A stretch of 64,000 nucleotides of DNA from Skeletonema tropicum (Eukaryota; Bacillariophyta; Thalassiosirophyceae; Thalassiosirales; Thalassiosiraceae): positions 1,428,001 to 1,492,000 of the forward strand of contig CM074135.1 of the NCBI GenBank assembly GCA_037178625.1, read 5' to 3'. The stretch's first letter is position 1; each line of letters starts with the position of its first letter. Below the pieces are notes generated by a model that was not told the origin of the DNA, did no database searches, and was given only the letters and a program-made list of their open reading frames with translations. Below, piece after piece: positions 1 to 12,410 of this stretch. The position numbers and the translations under genes are program-made.

Positions 1-3000
1 TCATTCGTCCTTGCCTTCCTCGTCTTCGTCTTTGTCTCGCTGTGCTTGTTTGCCGATGGACACTTGAGGCATGATAAACACCACTATGAGCATCATCATG
101 ATCACAACCACCACAACCATAGACATCTGAACACCTACGGTCAAATCGAAGGCCACCCAGACATATTTGATGGCTGCATGGTCCTTTGTTATAGCGACAT
201 GGTATACCGTTATGGTGTCGACTTTGCAGAAAAGCTAAATTCAGAAGGCTTTCATTTTGAAGCATGCCCTGGAGAAGGTAGCTCACGATCTCTTGGTGCA
301 AGCGATCAAGAAGAAAGGCGGTGGAACATTCCTGAGCTCCGTGGTTCGGATGGAAAGCTTCACATTCCTTACATCATTGAATCGCATCCAACTTTCGACC
401 TCCATAATACTTATGACACTATTGCTGCGGCGATTGATCATATTGAGAAAGAAACTGGGGTCCTTAAATTTGTCCCTAGGACAACAGAGACGAATTACAT
501 TTTCTATGGATGGGACACTCTAACTAATGGCAATTCATGTGCTGCACACGTCGGTAGGCAAAGCACCTTTTCTAAGGTTTTTCTAGGATGGTGCGTAGAA
601 CCAATGCACAAGGGTAATATTATTCATGGTGAGGAGACACATCATGTGTATCAATAGATCTTTGTATGAAACTGAAATACTTACGTACCACTCCATCTCC
701 ACTATCCAAACAGAAACTCTTCACTCGCTGGGATTCTGGCACGAGCATAGTCGGCCTGATAGAGACGATCACGTAGATTACCGGCCGGAAAATCTGCTTT
801 CGCCTGCTTATGAGAACAACTTTCAGAAATCATTCCGTATCAATTCATTGGGTAGTCCATATGATTTCAACAGCATCATGCATTATGGTAAGAATGCATT
901 CTCGGTGCAGCCGTACAACTCTTCGTATTATACGCTTGTTCCAAAGAGAGACCTCTTGCCAGGAGAGGTGATGGGGCAGAGAGCAGGATTGAGTGAACAT
1001 GATGTAAATCAGCTCAGGCTACTGTATCAGTGCAGCACTGGGTCACGGGCGGGAGACATCGGTATGAATGTGAATGAGTTGTGTTCGCCTGAATGCAAAT
1101 GCTGGGAATTCGCCGGAGAATGCACAAGCGATGATGAATGCATGGGCGATCTGGTGTGTGTCGACACACCAGACGATTTCTCCACTGAACATGATGATAT
1201 ATCTGATAGCCTGCCGTCAGCTAACGTCAGCTGGGATACGGCTACGATCGAGTGCGATCGATTCTGTCATCAAGAATGTTGCCAATTCCCAAGCAATGAA
1301 GCCCAGTGCCAACTTACATGCAGCTCACAGAGCTCAAGTCGAATGTTGGACACTGCTCAGATTCCTTCAAAGATGTGCCTTTCAGATCCTGATAACAATA
1401 CATCGACAACCACAACCACTACTCAAGCTACTACAACTACAACAACCACCACTACCACAACGAGTAATAATGCTAAATGGTACATTGATTGGAGTATCTC
1501 GAAGTAAGTTACTCTGAACAGTGTTCTGGGATTATTCACTTCCTTCTCGTGTTTTTGTTTGCCTTGCTAATCACTTGTATTTGTATCAAACTTCGAACTT
1601 TTTCTCTGAAATAGATGCGTTCAAAATTGCATTGGTCCTGCTCCTTGTGGAGGCGAAGGTCAATGGGTGCCATTTCACAACTCAATGCAGACCTGTTGTG
1701 AAAGTCACTTGTATTGGATGACCAGCGTAAAGAGGAAGACTTACGAAGGATGCCACATCATACCAGATGGTACAGCGGCACCGGCGAGCACACCGACATC
1801 ATCTCCGACCCAAGCTCCTTTAACGAATAGCCCGACGGATTTGCCAACGCAAATACCAACAAAGGCGCCCGTGACAAATAGCCCAACAGACTCGCCAACT
1901 CATCCTCCACCGACATCGGCTCCCTCCGCAATGCCAAGCAAAACTGCTACAAAGGTACCGACATCATCTCCGACCCATGCTCCTGTAACGAATAGTCCGA
2001 CGACCTCGCCAACGCATCTCCCGACTCAGGCTCCTGTGACAAATAGTCCAACAGACTCGCCAACTAATCTTCCACCGACATCGGCTCCCTCCGCAATGCC
2101 AAGTAAAACTCCTACAAAAGCACCGACATCATCTCCGACCCATGCTCCTGTAACGAATAGTCCGACGGATTTGCCAACGCATCTCCCGACAAAGGCGCCC
2201 GTGACAAATAGTCCGACGACCTCGCCAACTAATCTTCCACCGACATCGGCTCCCTCCGCAATGCCAAGCAAAACTCCTACAAAAGCACCGACATCATCTC
2301 CGACCCATGCTCCTGTAACGAATAGCCCGACGGATTCGCCAACGCATCTCCCGACTCAGGCTCCTGTGACAAATAGCCCAACAATTTCCCCCAAAACTGG
2401 TCCACCGTCAAAGTCACCAACTCTTCATCCCACGCAAAAGCCAACAACGGCAGCCCCTTCAACAAACATTGTTATGTATTCTGGCACATTCTACGTTGAC
2501 TGGGATGTGGATGGCGGAAGATGTGTACGAGACTGCGATGGGCCTAGACCATGTGGAGGAAAAAAAGAGCCTTGGGAAGCTGGCTTCAGTTCTGAATCGG
2601 TTTGCTGCTCAACCATGTCATATAAGCCTTATTCCCAGTGCACGTACAAGATTTCCACGCCTGCGCCAATTACCCCTCACACGGCACCACCAGGGGTTCC
2701 AACAAGGCAGCCTACAGCCAATCCTACCAACCTGGTAGACACGAGATGGTATCCTGGAACTTCCAAGTGTATGAACGATGGCCAAGCTCCTAGCTGGCAG
2801 CATAACAAATACAGTTTACAGGCCACTTGCTGCAACAGTCATTTTAATTGGGATTATAACAAATGCATGGACATCAAAGTTGTTGGTAGCGGCAAGTGGT
2901 ACATCAATTGGAGTCTTAGCAAATGCGCCAAAGACTGTGAAATGAGTCAAGGTGGTTCTTGTGGAGGGTTGGCCGGCTCTTGGATCCTTAAGCATTCGAG

Positions 3001-3067
3001 CGCGTCTGCATGCTGCACTGCACACATGTCCTATGCGAGCATTGCGGAATGTCAGTATAATTACTAA
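1..3067 (+). CDS. Secreted astacin-family zinc metalloprotease with mucin-like linker and Cys-rich modules (5' end missing)
   Basis: Peptidase M12A. Exons 1-628, 714-1503 and 1615-3067 join in frame through two GT-AG introns (629-713, 1504-1614), giving 956 visible residues. The frame is open at base 1 and starts inside a hydrophobic signal-peptide core, so the initiator ATG lies just upstream of the window. After a His-rich stretch comes the catalytic domain: zinc site HETLHSLGFWHEH (residues 209-221) followed by SRPDRD, and the Met-turn SIMHYG near residue 263. The first intron splits the Glu codon of the HE pair. A Cys-rich segment, a poly-Thr run and three modules with W-Y at the start and a CC pair follow (KWYIDWSISKC, RWYPGTSKC, KWYINWSLSKC), separated by a Pro/Thr/Ser linker. 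From memory such modules are frequent in secreted diatom proteins; their role is unknown. Likely an extracellular or cell-wall protease. Tail to tail with the next gene (53-bp gap). Confidence 0.9.
1910..2395 (+). repeat. 165-bp in-frame tandem repeat encoding a Pro/Thr/Ser linker
   Basis: The block beginning ccgacatcggctccctccg starts at 1910, 2075 and 2240, exactly 165 bp (55 codons) apart; the last copy is partial. It encodes PTSAPSAMPSKT followed by THAPVTNSPT-type segments. Likely O-glycosylated spacer. Confidence 0.9.
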
Positions 3068-3120
3068 CATACTATTCAACACCACGCGCAGCACATCCAT
3101 CCACTCGAAAGAAGTTGCAT

Positions 3121-4227
3121 TCAAAGATCTATCTCAGTTTTTGAGAAATCATCGTAAAGCTCTGTAATTTCCTCTCCTTTTTCAATGTCTCTGCTGGCAT
3201 ATTTATTGAGAGACCACTTTTCTTTATACTGCATATTTTGGTGCGGTGATCCATCATTAAATAGTGCTCCACCATACATATCGAGAGCAAGTACTGCATT
3301 GCCGTCATTGGTCAAATCGTTCATGAAGCTCCATTCTAGAACGTCACATGCTGCTTCTTCAGGTAATAATGAGAGGAATCGTCTAAATGATTCACCTTCC
3401 TGGAAGAAAGCAGCATTTGTGTAGCCATTGTATATCATTTCACCTTCCTTGATGTTTCGAGATGCAAAGTTACCTCTCCCTTTTCCATCTGAGTACGATG
3501 TATAATAAAGTCGCTTTGAAGGAGGGGGTATTGGATATGGGTAAAGCGAAGCAGCTTGAAATTTCTGCCAAAGGAAGTACCAATCGTCGTCACTGTATAA
3601 TCGTTTCTTTTGAACCAAGGCGTGGTCATAGCACTCTAACTCATCATATAGACCAAAAGATCCATTCTCATCGATCCAATCAAAGTCATATCCATGATGA
3701 ACCTGCATTCGCGAAGGTTTGCCACCTTTTGAGAGCGATGCTACCCACCGAGACAACGCAGCCCACCCAATTTTCTTCTTTATCTTGTTCAGTATTGTCC
3801 CAGGTATCCTTTGTTTTCGTTGTTTACCGTCACTGTTATTTTCACTGTCGGTGCATGTGGTCGAATTAGTTGCAATATTGCTGGTTGAATTGATATTACC
3901 TGCCATTATTTGACGTAGGTTGCGAGTGTATGCCAGTTCAATCTGCAAAGCTTTCAATTGCAGCTTCAGACGATTCTCCTCATCATTCGGATGGTAGTCA
4001 CCCAGAATCATTGCCTGAGTTGTGAGCAACTCGAATTCACGGCGAAAATAATGACGGAAGCCATTGTGAGATGAAATTGATTCCGTTGTCCATGTGGAAT
4101 TTGTTGAATTTACATTATCTGTTGCTGACGCATTATTGAGTGGAACAGTTAGAGCGAAACAGCCAACAAATAACAAAAGCACCACAACCGGTTTTGTCGG
4201 CAGTAAAAAATTGCACAGCAGAATCAT
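3121..4227 (-). CDS. Secreted or lumenal SET-domain-like protein
   Basis: A 368-residue intronless reading frame. The N-terminus (MILLCNFLLPTKPVVVLLLF) is a signal peptide or anchor, followed by an Asn/Ser/Thr-rich region with several N-glycosylation sequons. The C-terminal third resembles a SET methyltransferase fold: GKGRGNFASRNIKEGEMIYN fits the first SET motif, and YASRDIEKGEEITELYDDF fits the last motif with its catalytic-Tyr region. The usual NHSCxPN motif appears only as FNDGSPHQN, so the His is replaced by Asp and activity is doubtful. Most SET enzymes are nuclear, cytosolic or plastidic; a secretory leader is unusual. Alternative: a non-catalytic SET-like fold in the endomembrane system. 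Convergent with the astacin gene. Confidence 0.65.
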   Translation of the reverse strand: MILLCNFLLPTKPVVVLLLFVGCFALTVPLNNASATDNVNSTNSTWTTESISSHNGFRHYFRREFELLTTQAMILGDYHPNDEENRLKLQLKALQIELAYTRNLRQIMAGNINSTSNIATNSTTCTDSENNSDGKQRKQRIPGTILNKIKKKIGWAALSRWVASLSKGGKPSRMQVHHGYDFDWIDENGSFGLYDELECYDHALVQKKRLYSDDDWYFLWQKFQAASLYPYPIPPPSKRLYYTSYSDGKGRGNFASRNIKEGEMIYNGYTNAAFFQEGESFRRFLSLLPEEAACDVLEWSFMNDLTNDGNAVLALDMYGGALFNDGSPHQNMQYKEKWSLNKYASRDIEKGEEITELYDDFSKTEIDL

Positions 4228-4435
4228 ATTATTTGATCTTGAATCCCCTGCCCTGCGTATTAGTTCACTAAAGACACTATCGAACTATCTCAGAACAAAG
4301 GAACCGACTTCGTGCTGGTGCTTGCTATTGGCTAATAGAATGGGCTGTCAGAACACCAGCATGGGAGCCTATGGGAGCGCATTGTAGGCTGTACAGTGCA
4401 ATCACGGTAAGCGTAAAGGTGGGAAGAAAATTTTA

Positions 4436-4464
4436 GCTTTCTCGTCAAAAGCTTACGAGAAAGC
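4436..4464. other. Perfect 10-bp inverted repeat
   Basis: gctttctcgt and its reverse complement acgagaaagc flank a 9-base spacer, upstream of the SET-like gene and just before the satellite array. No known role; the rest of 4228-4507 shows nothing recognisable. Confidence 0.4.
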
Positions 4465-4507
4465 AGCTTTTAGATCTAAAGTAAGAGACCACGCTCAATA
4501 CGCTAAC

Positions 4508-7500
4508 AGCAGCATCGTTTGTACGAACGCCAGCCGTCTGAGCAGTGCTAATGTGCTTCTATCCTAACATAGCTGAAAATAATGAGCCACTAGAGAAACG
4601 GATGATTCGCGTACTAACAACAAATGATACTTTATGTCTAAATGCAATGCAACTAGCTGTAGCTGGATCAAATTGATCCTGATCGTATGCGTATGGACAA
4701 TCTACAAGGTCAACAGATCACTTCTAGAAAAGACGTCCGTTTGAGCAGTGCTATTGTGCTTGTATAGTATCACCGCCAACTATAATGGGCCACTAGCAGC
4801 GGCTCATGCGAATACTGACGAAGATAGAAACGATTTGGTAGATTGAAGTGCTGCTGGCCAGCCCACACTGGACCTCTCACATCAGCTACGAGACTCTTGT
4901 ATCGCTACTACCAATGCCAGACTGAGCAGTGCTAATATGCTTGTATAGTATCACAGAAAACTAAAATGAGCCACTAGAAGCGTCTCATGCACTTATGGAC
5001 AACTATAAAAAGTAGATACGATTTGGAAGAATGTGGTGCTGCTGCTCCTGTCCAGCCCACACTGGACCTCTCACATCAGCTACGAGACTGTTACATCACC
5101 TGTACGCTTCTAGTCGTCTGAGCAGTACAAGTGTGTTTGTGTAGTAACACGAATGAATAAAATGGGCCACTAGCAGCGGCTCATGCCCATACCGACGGCG
5201 AAAGATACGATTTGATATGATATAGAGCTGCTGGCCAGCCCACACTCACACTGGACCTCTCACATCAGCCTTTTAGACTGTTGCATCGCTTCTACGGACG
5301 CTAGTCGTCTGAGCAGTACAAATGAGCTTGTCCAGTATCAACAACGACTATAATGGGCCACTAGCAGCGGTTCATGCCCAAACCGACGGCTATTCATTCG
5401 ATTTGGTATAATGTGGTGCTCCTGTCCAAGCCAAACTGGACCTCTCACATCAGCCTTTTAGAGTGTTGCATCGCTTCTACGGACGCTAGTCGTCTGAGCA
5501 GTACAAATGTGCTTCTATAGTATCAACCACGACTATAATGGGCCACTAGCAGCGTCTCATGCGCGAATGGACGTCGGTAGATACGATTTGCTATAATGTG
5601 GTCCTGCTGGCCAGCCCACACTGGACCTCTCATACCAGCTATTAGACTGTTGCATCACCTGTACGCTTCTAGTCGTCTGAGCAGTGCTATTGTGCTTGTG
5701 TAGAATAACGAATGAGTAAAGTATGACACTAGAAGCGTCTCATGCCCATTGCAACGGCGATAGATACGATTTGCAATAATATGGTGCTGCTGGCCAGCCC
5801 ACACTGGACCTCTCACATCAGCCTTTTAGACTGTTGCATCGCTTCTACGGACGCTAGTCGTCTGAGTCTGAGCAGTACAAATGAGCTTGCCAAGTATCAA
5901 CCACGACTATAATGGGCCACTAGCAGCGGCTCATGCCCATACCGACGGCGATACATTCGATTTGGTATAATGTGGTCCTGCTGGCCAGCCCACACTGGAC
6001 CTCTCACATCAGCTACGAGGTTGTAGCATCGCTTCTACGGACGCTAGTCGTCTGAGCAGTACAAATGAGCTTGTCAAGTATCAACCACGACTATAATGGG
6101 CCACTAGCAGCGTCTCATGCGCGTATGGACGTCGGTAGATACGATTCGCTATAATGTGGTGCTGCTGGCCAGCCCACACTGGCCTTTCACATCAGCCTTT
6201 TAGAGTGTTGCTTCGCTTCTACGGACGCTAGTCGTCTGAGCAGTTCATGTGTGCTTGTGTAGTAACAAGAATGAGTAAAATATGACACTAGAAGCGTCTC
6301 ATGCCCATGTCCACGGCGATAGATACGATTTGCAATAATATGGTGCTCCTGGCCAGCCCACACTGGACCTCTCACATCAGCTACGAGGTTGTAGCATCGC
6401 TTCTACGGACGCTAGTCGTCTGAGCAGTACAAATGTGCTTGTGTAGTAACAAGAATGAGTAAAATATGACACTAGAAGCGTCTCATGCCCATATCCACGG
6501 CGATAGATACGATTTGCAATAATATGGTGCTCCTGTCCAGCCCGCACTGTACCTCTCACATCAGCTACGAGGTTGTAGCATCGCTTCTACGGACGCTAGT
6601 CGTCTGAGCAGTACAAATGAGCTTTTTACGTTTCAACGACGACTATAATGGGCCACTAGCAGCGTCTCATGCGCGTATGGACGTCGGTAGATACGAATTG
6701 CTATAATGTGGTCCTGCTGGCCAGCCCACACTGGCCTTTCACATCAGCCTTTTAGAGTGTTGCATCGCTTCTACGGACGCTAGTCGTCTGAGCAGTACAC
6801 ATGTGCTTCTATAGTATCAACGACGACTATAAGGGGCCACTAGCAGCGTCTCATGCGCGTATGGACGTCGGTAGATACGATTTGGAAGAATGTGGTGCTG
6901 CTGGCCAGCCCACACTGGACCTCTCATACCAGCTATTAGACTGTTGCATCATCTGTTTGCTGCTAGTCGTCTGAGCAGTGCCATTGTGCTTGTGTAGTAA
7001 CACGAAAGAGTAAAATGGGCCACTAGCAGCGTCTCATGCGCGTATGGACGTCGGTAGATGCGATTTGCAATAATATGGTGCTGCTGGGGCCAGCCCACAC
7101 TGGACCCCTCACATCAGCCTTTTAGAGTGTTGCATCGCTTCTACTAACGCTAGTCGTTTGAGCAGTACAAATGAGCTTGTCGAGTATCAACGACGACATA
7201 ATGGGCCACTAGCAGCGGCTCATGCTCATACCGACGGCGATACATTCGATTTGGTATAGTGTGGTGCTCCTGGCCAGCCCACACTGGACCTCTCACATCA
7301 GCTACGAGACTGTTGCATCGCTTCTATGGACGCTAGTCGTCTGAGCAGTACAAATGAGCTTGTCGAGTATCAACGACGACTATAATGGGCCACTAGCAGC
7401 GGCTCATGCCCATACCGACGGTGATACATTCGATTTGGTAGAATGTGGTGCTCCTGGCCAGCCCACACTGGACCTCTCACATCAGCTACGAGGTTGTAGC

Positions 7501-7655
7501 ATCGCTTCTACGGACGCTAGTCGTCTGAGCAGTACAAATGAGCTTGTCGAGTATCTACGACGACTTTAATGGGCCACTAGCAGCGGCTCATGGGCGTATG
7601 GACGTCGGTAGGTATGATTTGCTATAATTGGTGCTTCTGGCCAATCCACATATTG
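4508..7655. repeat. Satellite array, ~184-bp unit, 17 units counted
   Basis: The anchor word (c/t)tgagcag after (a)gtcg occurs at 4538, 4741, 4922, 5118, 5309, 5494, 5677, 5868, 6052, 6236, 6420, 6604, 6788, 6971, 7158, 7341 and 7525. Spacing is 203, 181, 196 and 191 bp at the left edge and almost constantly 183-184 bp from 5309 on; the 191-bp step to 5868 includes a duplicated tctgag. Other constant words are gggccactagcagcg, ccagcccacactgg and gcatcgcttctacgga. Edge units are more diverged than central ones, as expected from unequal exchange. The small reading frames inside are shared only because the repeat is shared; nothing indicates protein coding. Units have no separate repeat and spacer parts. 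Confidence 0.95.
7651..7655. repeat. Target-site duplication, left copy (TATTG)
   Basis: TATTG immediately precedes the left LTR and recurs directly after the right LTR, the 5-bp duplication expected of retroviral-type integrase. Confidence 0.85.
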
Positions 7656-7922
7656 TGTCACAAGCACATAAGCACTGGTATTGGTTGTGCAGCTAGAGTC
7701 AGAAGAGACCACTAGGAACACTGGATATCATGGTACTACTATGCATTAGCATGAAGAAGTGGCTATTCTAAAAGAAGAGGTGATGAGAGCATCGACGATG
7801 CGACGTCATCTGTGAGAGGATCAACGACGGCAAGACCGTTGTTGCTACTTGACACGTGTGAACAGGAAGGATGACTGTCGGAACGGTATCAGGTACAGTA
7901 CCGGAGTCATAGTCCTGTGACA
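7656..7922 (-). repeat. Left LTR (3' LTR if the element is on the minus strand)
   Basis: 267 bp, TG...CA termini with a 6-bp terminal inversion TGTCAC/GTGACA. Identical by eye to 12730-12996. Confidence 0.93.
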
Positions 7923-7935
7923 TTCTCCCCCGAAC
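7923..7935 (-). promoter_or_regulatory. Putative polypurine tract
   Basis: On the minus strand gttcgggggagaa directly abuts the TGTCAC end of the LTR. A G-rich purine run at this position primes plus-strand DNA synthesis in LTR elements and resembles the GGGGGAGA tracts of copia elements. Confidence 0.55.
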
Positions 7936-10900
7936 TCTGTGAACAAAAACGGGCCAAATCAAGACTGGGAAACCTTATCAACGGATTAAAACCCAGCCGA
8001 TCTGATAGGGACCAAAACCTACGTGGGAAAAAGGACCTCCAGGGATGTCAACACCAACATATATACTGATACGAATCAAGGACGTAAGTTCTTTCTTTCA
8101 TGATCTGAGAGCAACCGAGAATGTAATCAAGCGGTTGTGTGCGTGTAGGAGTTGGCCAAGACGTCGTTATTCAATTTCAACGCTTTCACTTTCCATTTTC
8201 AGTTCAAATAATTTCTCTATACACACTCCCTGTACTCCTCTTGAAGTATGGGTTCTTCTATCGATCGTTGGAGCGTTCAATAAGACTAACTGAAGCTCGT
8301 TTTTGTATCGCACAGTTCCACTCGTGTCAACTCAAGTCGCTCTAAGAATAAGAAGGGACCTTCGTTGGAGTCTCTACTCTTGGTAGCTTTCAGACTCTTG
8401 TAAGCGGCTAGGTCAATGCCTACGAACCAACTAAACAATTGGGATCGCGTCGCTTTGAAGCATTTCGTCCAAGCGAATATGGAACTATCCACCAATTTCT
8501 AGCTGCAGCGGCCATCCTGGCTTCCAGAGAAAACAAAGGAGTCATTACATTGACAAGTTCTTGTCTGCTGGATACGCAAGGGCTGCAGTAAAAGGTGGGA
8601 TACGAAGAGACCAGATTGCCCCCAGCTGCGTCGGGAAAATTTTCGGCAATCAGGTTCGCATCAACAGGTCACAAAGGCGGCACTGTTGCTGCGGCAGTAA
8701 TACTGCGGCGGGTGTGTACTTACACGCCTTTCAGAGAGTTACTATCTCTGTCTTCTTGAATATCGTGGCTTACGTGATGGAAGGCAAAACTGGCTTCCGT
8801 GCAGATGATTCACATCTGCGTGACGATGTAATCAAGTCTTGAATAACAGGTAGGGAGTCCGTCTGAGAAGGAGAAGCCGAGTTGCAATCGCTCTATCTCG
8901 CGGATAATCACCATCATCCCGTTTAGATTTCGGTAGTGGAGAAGTCAACCACTTTGAACCAACCTTAAAAGATCGATCATAGTTTCCCATATAATAATGT
9001 CAATTGAGTATTGCATAGGGGTAAGCCCATCCTGAGCTTCCTCCTCAGCCTCGTGGCACCTAGAGACAGTCGTCAGACTAGGACAACACACAACTGCATG
9101 CATACTTGCATGAACTTCTTTCAGAATCAACGTACTAGCACTAGTACCTTGTCGATGTAACACTTGTTCTTTCATCCATCGGCCGGAGGCGCTAATAGAC
9201 GTGATATACCAATCCCTGCAATACTAGAAGGTCTTGGATCGAAGAGCTGCAAGAAGTACTACCATACACAAGGTGTCTCCCTTTCGCATCTTGCATCGGC
9301 ACCCGCAGACGTCATGTATCCGCCAAGCTCAATTGTGTTGCTCATTGATCTCAACGGGACGGTGCGGCAGGTTTGGGCACAAGTAGCTATTGCTTTGCTT
9401 CCTCAATGTTTATATCAGAACAACGTTCCTTTTGTCGCATTTCTCCCATGTGAAGATACAGTCACAGGAGCTTGCCTTTTTGTAGTACAGACTCGTACAG
9501 GCAACAACAGTCGTGAAGTCAGCACTCCACTGCGATACTGGCTTTGTAAATTTCGTTAGACGGCACACTCCGGCGTGTTGCTGTCGTCTCCTCTTCCTTT
9601 GTGTAGGTGTGGTGTCGTAAGGATGGTGCTATCCAGCGCGAACGCTCGGTTGAAGAGACGCTCGACCAACTGAGCTCATGTCGCTCTTGTTTGTCACTTA
9701 CAATTACGCTGAAGGCATCGCACCCTATCCACTGAGGATGTCAACCAAGGTAGTGTGGCAACTCTAACACTAGCCATGGCGTTATTATCTTCCTTCATCT
9801 AGTTGAGGACGATATGATAGAACGAGTAGGTTTTCTCCTGAAGGGTAATGGCGGCCCTTGCCCGTCTTAGGAGTTGAATTTTTACATATTCTCCACGTTA
9901 GACCAGAAGATCCCTAGGTCATCGAGCAGAGACCTGGTAAGAACACACTACCAGACTCTGACCCACTGCCCCTGGACTCCAAGTTGAAGTCCAAGCTTCA
10001 TCACTCATCTCCTGTTGAGCACTCTACGACAGATGCCAGGTGATGCGTGTACGCAGAGCAATACTCCCCCAAGCTACTTTGCTTGAGCCAAGTAACACAG
10101 CAATCGCTGTTTCACTCTGGTTTTCGTCAATACAACGAAACACGTCGCAGACGATCAATCATGGGTACACTTCCTTACTTCCTTCTTTGTTTCGGTAAGC
10201 ATTCCTCCTCCCCCTCCGGTGTTCGGCGAGGCCTCACAATTAGCCACTGAGAGCCAGCGGCGTGAGCAGATTTCTTATTGTGCCGGTCTCGGTGACAGAG
10301 AACACAGCGGGTGGCAACCACCATCTTCCGCGGACCATAACAATATAACATGTCCAAGAGGTGTGTCCAAGTCATTATCACATCCCGGGCAAGGTATGTA
10401 ACGTTTGCAGCATTTACTTGGAAGCCTTGTCCAGAGAATTACGCTTCTCTGTTGTGTCGATCATTATTACCTGTGTTGCATGTACGCAAAACAACAGATC
10501 ATTCAAGTAGTTTTGGGCCCTCTCCAATCGATTGTATTCCACATTGTTCAAGGAGAAGGTGTCCAGGCGCATTATAGCTCCTTCGATGACTTATTATTGA
10601 GTCCGCGGTGGAGCAGGCTTGGCGAGCACTGCAACCGGGAGTATTCAAGAAGGAAGGTCCATCGAACTACGAACGAAGTCTTACCATGCCGAGATATGTC
10701 TCAAGGGATGGAAGATGGTGAAACCTCCAAGCAACCTGTGAGCAATCGGCCACGGATCTCAGTCAAAACGTTGACTGTTGGACTAGCATCTATAAGCAAG
10801 CGGCCAGCTTCCTCGCAAGAAGTCCTCCACTGGTTGTGCCAACAACAGCGGTAGAGAGGCGTTTTTCGTCTCTTGTCTGACACCTAATTAGTGAGCAGTA

Positions 10901-12326
10901 CAGTTTTCCACATGTGCTTTTCCACATCCTCAGGCGTTTCTTGGAAGAAATCTCTTACTTGAGAAGTACATCCAGCAAGGTTGTTTGTCAGACGTGTTGA
11001 GGTGTGGCAGGATCCCATTGTTCACCTTGGGAAGCTGCGGCAGCATGTTTGTCTTCATATTCATCGTTACATCGACAAAATGTGAAGGCGTAGTCCTCCT
11101 ATCAAGGCACGACCACGTCAGATATAGCGTAATTAGCGCAGTCCTCCTCATCTACCAAGGACAGGTATGACACGCAAGCTAAGTTGATAGAGCAGTCCCT
11201 CAGAAGGGTACCCTACTCCGAAGAATTGTCCTTATGCAAGCTGCGTCCCTCCTATTCCAAAGAGTAAGAGGTTCACCACTCGGGACGAGTTGTTTGGGTT
11301 TGAGTTTGAGCATGCGCAAGCAATTCCTTTCGACTGCCAAGTAGACACATGACAGGGAATCGAGGCACCAGATTCCGGACACTTGCTTTGGACACGGGGT
11401 ACCGCAGAAGGCCCGTCTCCGCTTCAGATACTATCCGACTGGCTCATATTTATTTGGGAGATCTCTTTCGATGGAAGAAACGGAACATCGAAGGATGATT
11501 CTCTGTCTATAGAAGCAGCGTGTAAGAACATCACTCCCCCTACTTATGACCCTGACGTTTGGAAAATGTTAGACATGGTTACTACAGATGCCTACAGAGA
11601 ACATGGACTATCCATTACGGTAGCCTTGATACAAGGAATGCGACCGTTTGTTTGGTAATCCAGTTCTTCAATTGCTCTCGAAGTGTTTCTTATTTGAACA
11701 GGAAGTACTTATCACTGAACGAGTATTATTTTTCTGACAGCAGATCGCTGAAAGCATGTAATCAAAAGGGAACAAAAAATACACACATTTGATTTATTTA
11801 ATTAGAGTAAGTGAGCTAATACACACTCGACTTCCCGACGGGGATAATCGAATCGCCATTTCTGAGGGTCCATTGAGGTGTTCGCTTGAGCTAAGCGTAA
11901 ATCACCTTTTAATAGCCTCGGCAACACTGCGCACAACACAAAAACTCCCAAGCTAGACGGTTGAGTCAAGGCTCATCTTGATCTGAGTCGGATCACGATC
12001 TTGCCTGCCACCGGATAGCTCAACTTACGTGCACACTTACTACAAGACACATGTACATCGTATATCATCTGACACTCTAGCCCGCTCCCGGTTGTAGAGT
12101 GCGCCCACTGCGACTAGCGTCTTATGCGGACTATCTCGAACCTGTACATCGGTTTCGTTTATGAGTAACATTCTGAACATCAGATGTCTCTCTCTTTATG
12201 CGAGGGTAGGATGAGAGAACACGTCTCCCCCCACATATGTTAGAATCGGAGTTATGCACAATTCTATCGTTCAGGTCCATCGCCAGATCAGCTGATGTCC
12301 TTGGATGACCGTAGTCCCCCATGTAT

Positions 12327-12410
12327 GAGTTTTGCCTTCCCATAGTACAGGACGAAGACCTCATTCGTAACGAGTTTTGCCTTCCCATAGACGGCGAAGA
12401 CCTCATTAAG
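12327..12410. repeat. 45-bp tandem duplication inside the retroelement
   Basis: gagttttgccttcccatag ... gaagacctcatt occurs at 12327 and again at 12372 with small differences. On the minus strand it produces a duplicated MGRQNS peptide in a 108-codon frame, but coding is not established. Confidence 0.7.

Noticed and set aside
2026..2271. Antisense frame of 81 codons (GADVGGRLVG repeats)
   Set aside because: It is only the reverse of the 165-bp Pro/Thr/Ser coding repeat of the astacin gene.
6187..7569. Several 60-70 codon frames in the satellite
   Set aside because: They recur because the repeat recurs, have stops in other units and no protein features.
4508..7655. CRISPR-like periodic repeat
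   Set aside because: Units are contiguous 184-bp satellites with no separate repeat and spacer parts; nuclear eukaryotic context.
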